Shown here: one piece after another, positions 5,403-6,528 of the stretch
How the letters are laid out: every line of letters starts with the position of its first letter
Position numbering within the stretch: position 1 is the stretch's first letter
Source of the DNA: Actinomycetota bacterium
GTDB lineage: Bacteria; Actinomycetota; Acidimicrobiia; Acidimicrobiales; AC-14
Assembly: GCA_020200615.1 (NCBI GenBank)
Contig: JAIVIH010000042.1
Coordinates: 1 to 6,528 of the forward strand
Length of the DNA: 6,528 nt
Direction: 5' to 3'
Position numbers and translations under genes: made by a program
The notes under the pieces: generated by a model
Database searches by the model: none
Told to the model about the DNA's origin: nothing
The model's input: only the letters and a program-made list of their open reading frames with translations

Positions 5403-6410
5403 TTAGACCGTCTCCATCTCCCGGCTGTAGTTCCCGGAGCTGGCGGCGCTGGTGAGCTTGGCCCGGTGCGAAGCCATCTTCTGGGCTTCGCCGACGTTCT
5501 CGGAATCGCCCTTCCACGTCTTCAGCGCGTCGTCCTGCAGGGCCCGGCCGTACGAGAAGGTCAGGGTCCACGGGTGGGGGCCCTTCTTGTTCATGAGGTC
5601 GAGGTGCTCGGTGGCCACCGCTGCGCTCTGACCGCCGGAGAGGAAGGCGATTCCAGGCACCGCCGCCGGGACCGTGGCGTAGAGGGACTTCAGAGTCTTT
5701 TCCGCGACTTCGTCAGGGTCGGCCTGCTCGGAGCACTTCTTGCCGGAGATGACCATGTTGGGCTTGAGGATCATGCGCTCGAAGTCGACGCGCTGCCGGG
5801 CCAGCTCGGCGAACACGGCCCGCTGGGTGCGTACCGTCGCCTCGAAGCAGGTGTCGATGTCGTTGTCGCCGTCCATCAGCACCTCGGGCTCGACGATGGG
5901 GACCAGCCCCCCCTCCTGGCAGAGGGCGGCGTAGCGGGCGAGGGCGTGGGCGTTGCACCCGATGGCGTAGTCGGAAGTAGTGCCGTCGCCGATGACGATC
6001 ACAGCCCGCCACTTGGCGAACTTGGCGCCCATGCCGACGTACTCCTCGATGCGGTCCCGCAGACCGTCCAGCCCTTCGGTGACCTGCTCATCCGGCGCAT
6101 TGGCCAGGGGCTTGGACCCCGTATCGACCTTGATCCCGGGCAGGATGCCCTTCTGGTCGAGCATCTTGGGAAAGGGCGTGCCGTCCGACGAGCACTGGCG
6201 GATGGTCTCGTCGTACAGGATCACTCCGCTGATGTACTCCTCCAGCCCGGGGGTGCTGAGGAGGGTGTCGCGGTAGGCGCGCCGGTTCTCCTCGCTGGAC
6301 TCGATGTCGAGCGCGCCGAATCGCTTGGTGATGGTGGCGTTGCTTTCGTCGGCGGCGAGGACGCGCCGTCCCGAGGCGACCAGCTGCTGAGCAATGGCGG
6401 CGAGTGAGAT
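5403..6410 (-). CDS. Class I fructose-bisphosphate aldolase, 5' end unresolved
   Basis: This enzyme cleaves or forms fructose 1,6-bisphosphate (and sedoheptulose bisphosphate in the Calvin cycle) through a Lys Schiff base. Reading from codon 6410-6408, 335 residues end at TAA 5405-5403, close to the class I length. Motifs are LAADESNATITKRF (18-31), GVILYDETIR, KVDTGSKPL, FAKWRAVI, VPIVEPEVLMDGDND, ILKPNMV with Schiff-base K216 (codon 5765-5763), and AFLSGGQS. The conserved N-terminus is present (LAAIAQQLVASGRRVLAADES region), but no ATG, GTG or TTG lies in frame between it and the window edge. The first in-frame GTG (6224) is inside the conserved GVILYDET and cannot be the true start. The frame remains open to 6528. 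Either a one-base indel lies upstream, or the start is rare or outside the window. It converges on the histidine kinase gene. Confidence 0.92.
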   Translation of the reverse strand: MSLAAIAQQLVASGRRVLAADESNATITKRFGALDIESSEENRRAYRDTLLSTPGLEEYISGVILYDETIRQCSSDGTPFPKMLDQKGILPGIKVDTGSKPLANAPDEQVTEGLDGLRDRIEEYVGMGAKFAKWRAVIVIGDGTTSDYAIGCNAHALARYAALCQEGGLVPIVEPEVLMDGDNDIDTCFEATVRTQRAVFAELARQRVDFERMILKPNMVISGKKCSEQADPDEVAEKTLKSLYATVPAAVPGIAFLSGGQSAAVATEHLDLMNKKGPHPWTLTFSYGRALQDDALKTWKGDSENVGEAQKMASHRAKLTSAASSGNYSREMETV

Positions 6411-6528
6411 CCCCGAGGATGGCCGCGGCGTCAGGCAGCGAGGCGGTCGAGCTGGCGACGAGGAGCCAGTCGCCCGCCGACAGGCCAGGTCCTCGCGCAG
6501 CCGGGCCGGTCCGCGCGGATCCGGACGA
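6411..6528 (-). other. Unresolved region upstream of the aldolase; possible frameshifted coding sequence
   Basis: The minus strand here has no ATG, GTG or TTG in the aldolase frame. A different minus frame (codons counted from 6528) has strikingly high GC at third positions from about 6483 to 6406 and reads GLSAGDWLLVASSTASLPD and onward, with no recognisable family. Removing one G from GGGG at 6414-6411 would join that frame to the aldolase N-terminus. A third frame ends at TGA 6433-6431 and could instead be the C-terminus of an upstream gene. I cannot decide between these. Confidence 0.3.

Noticed and set aside
4018..5571. 517-codon minus-strand open frame opposite the histidine kinase
   Set aside because: The product is Gly/Arg/His/Val-rich with no motifs and is a codon-bias mirror of the kinase gene, which has full domain support.
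4056..6407. 783-codon plus-strand open frame across kinase and aldolase
   Set aside because: It reads the kinase out of frame and the aldolase antisense. Its composition is Gly/Pro/Arg-rich without any domain.
6404..6528. Possible divergent plus-strand gene starting GTG 6404 or ATG 6416
   Set aside because: GC at third positions is fair, but it would overlap the aldolase N-terminus, lacks a clear ribosome binding site, and its Ala/Arg/Pro/Ser-rich product has no recognisable feature.

Overview
The window is high-GC bacterial DNA. Nearly every real codon ends in G or C, starts are often GTG, and the genes are tightly packed. The mix of a class I (Schiff-base) fructose-bisphosphate aldolase, an actinobacterial-looking phosphoribulokinase (PRK), a COG1579 zinc-ribbon protein and a NarL-type two-component pair suggests a high-GC actinobacterium, perhaps an Acidimicrobiia-like lineage. 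That placement is inference from codon use and protein flavour; no rRNA or taxonomic marker is present.

Layout from left to right. Positions 1-195 (+) hold the low-complexity C-terminal tail of an unidentified protein. Its stop codon overlaps the start of a coiled-coil/C4 zinc-ribbon protein (195-908, +). A small membrane protein of the DUF457/YdjM metal-dependent hydrolase type follows (940-1422, +). Convergent to these is a minus-strand pair read right to left: ribulose-phosphate 3-epimerase (3228-2530), then phosphoribulokinase (2483 to about 1443). A 172-bp divergent intergenic region (3229-3400) with inverted repeats separates rpe from a plus-strand two-component system: a NarL/LuxR-type response regulator (3401-4090) and a soluble GAF-domain histidine kinase (4096-5331). 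A hairpin at 5356-5374 lies between the kinase and a convergent class I fructose-bisphosphate aldolase (about 6410-5403, -). The last ~118 bases are unresolved.

Taken together, aldolase, epimerase and phosphoribulokinase are three enzymes of the regenerative arm of the Calvin-Benson cycle. PRK is the diagnostic one, because it makes ribulose-1,5-bisphosphate, while aldolase and epimerase also serve glycolysis and the pentose phosphate pathway. RuBisCO is not in the window. The two-component system is divergent from rpe-prk and could regulate it, but nothing in the sequence proves this.

Two gene ends look wrong. The PRK frame has no stop where the protein should end and runs on through the antisense strand of the membrane-protein gene. 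The aldolase has no ATG, GTG or TTG in frame ahead of its conserved N-terminus. Each could be explained by a one-base indel, either an assembly error or a real mutation. I found no mobile element, tRNA, rRNA, CRISPR array or clearly novel system.
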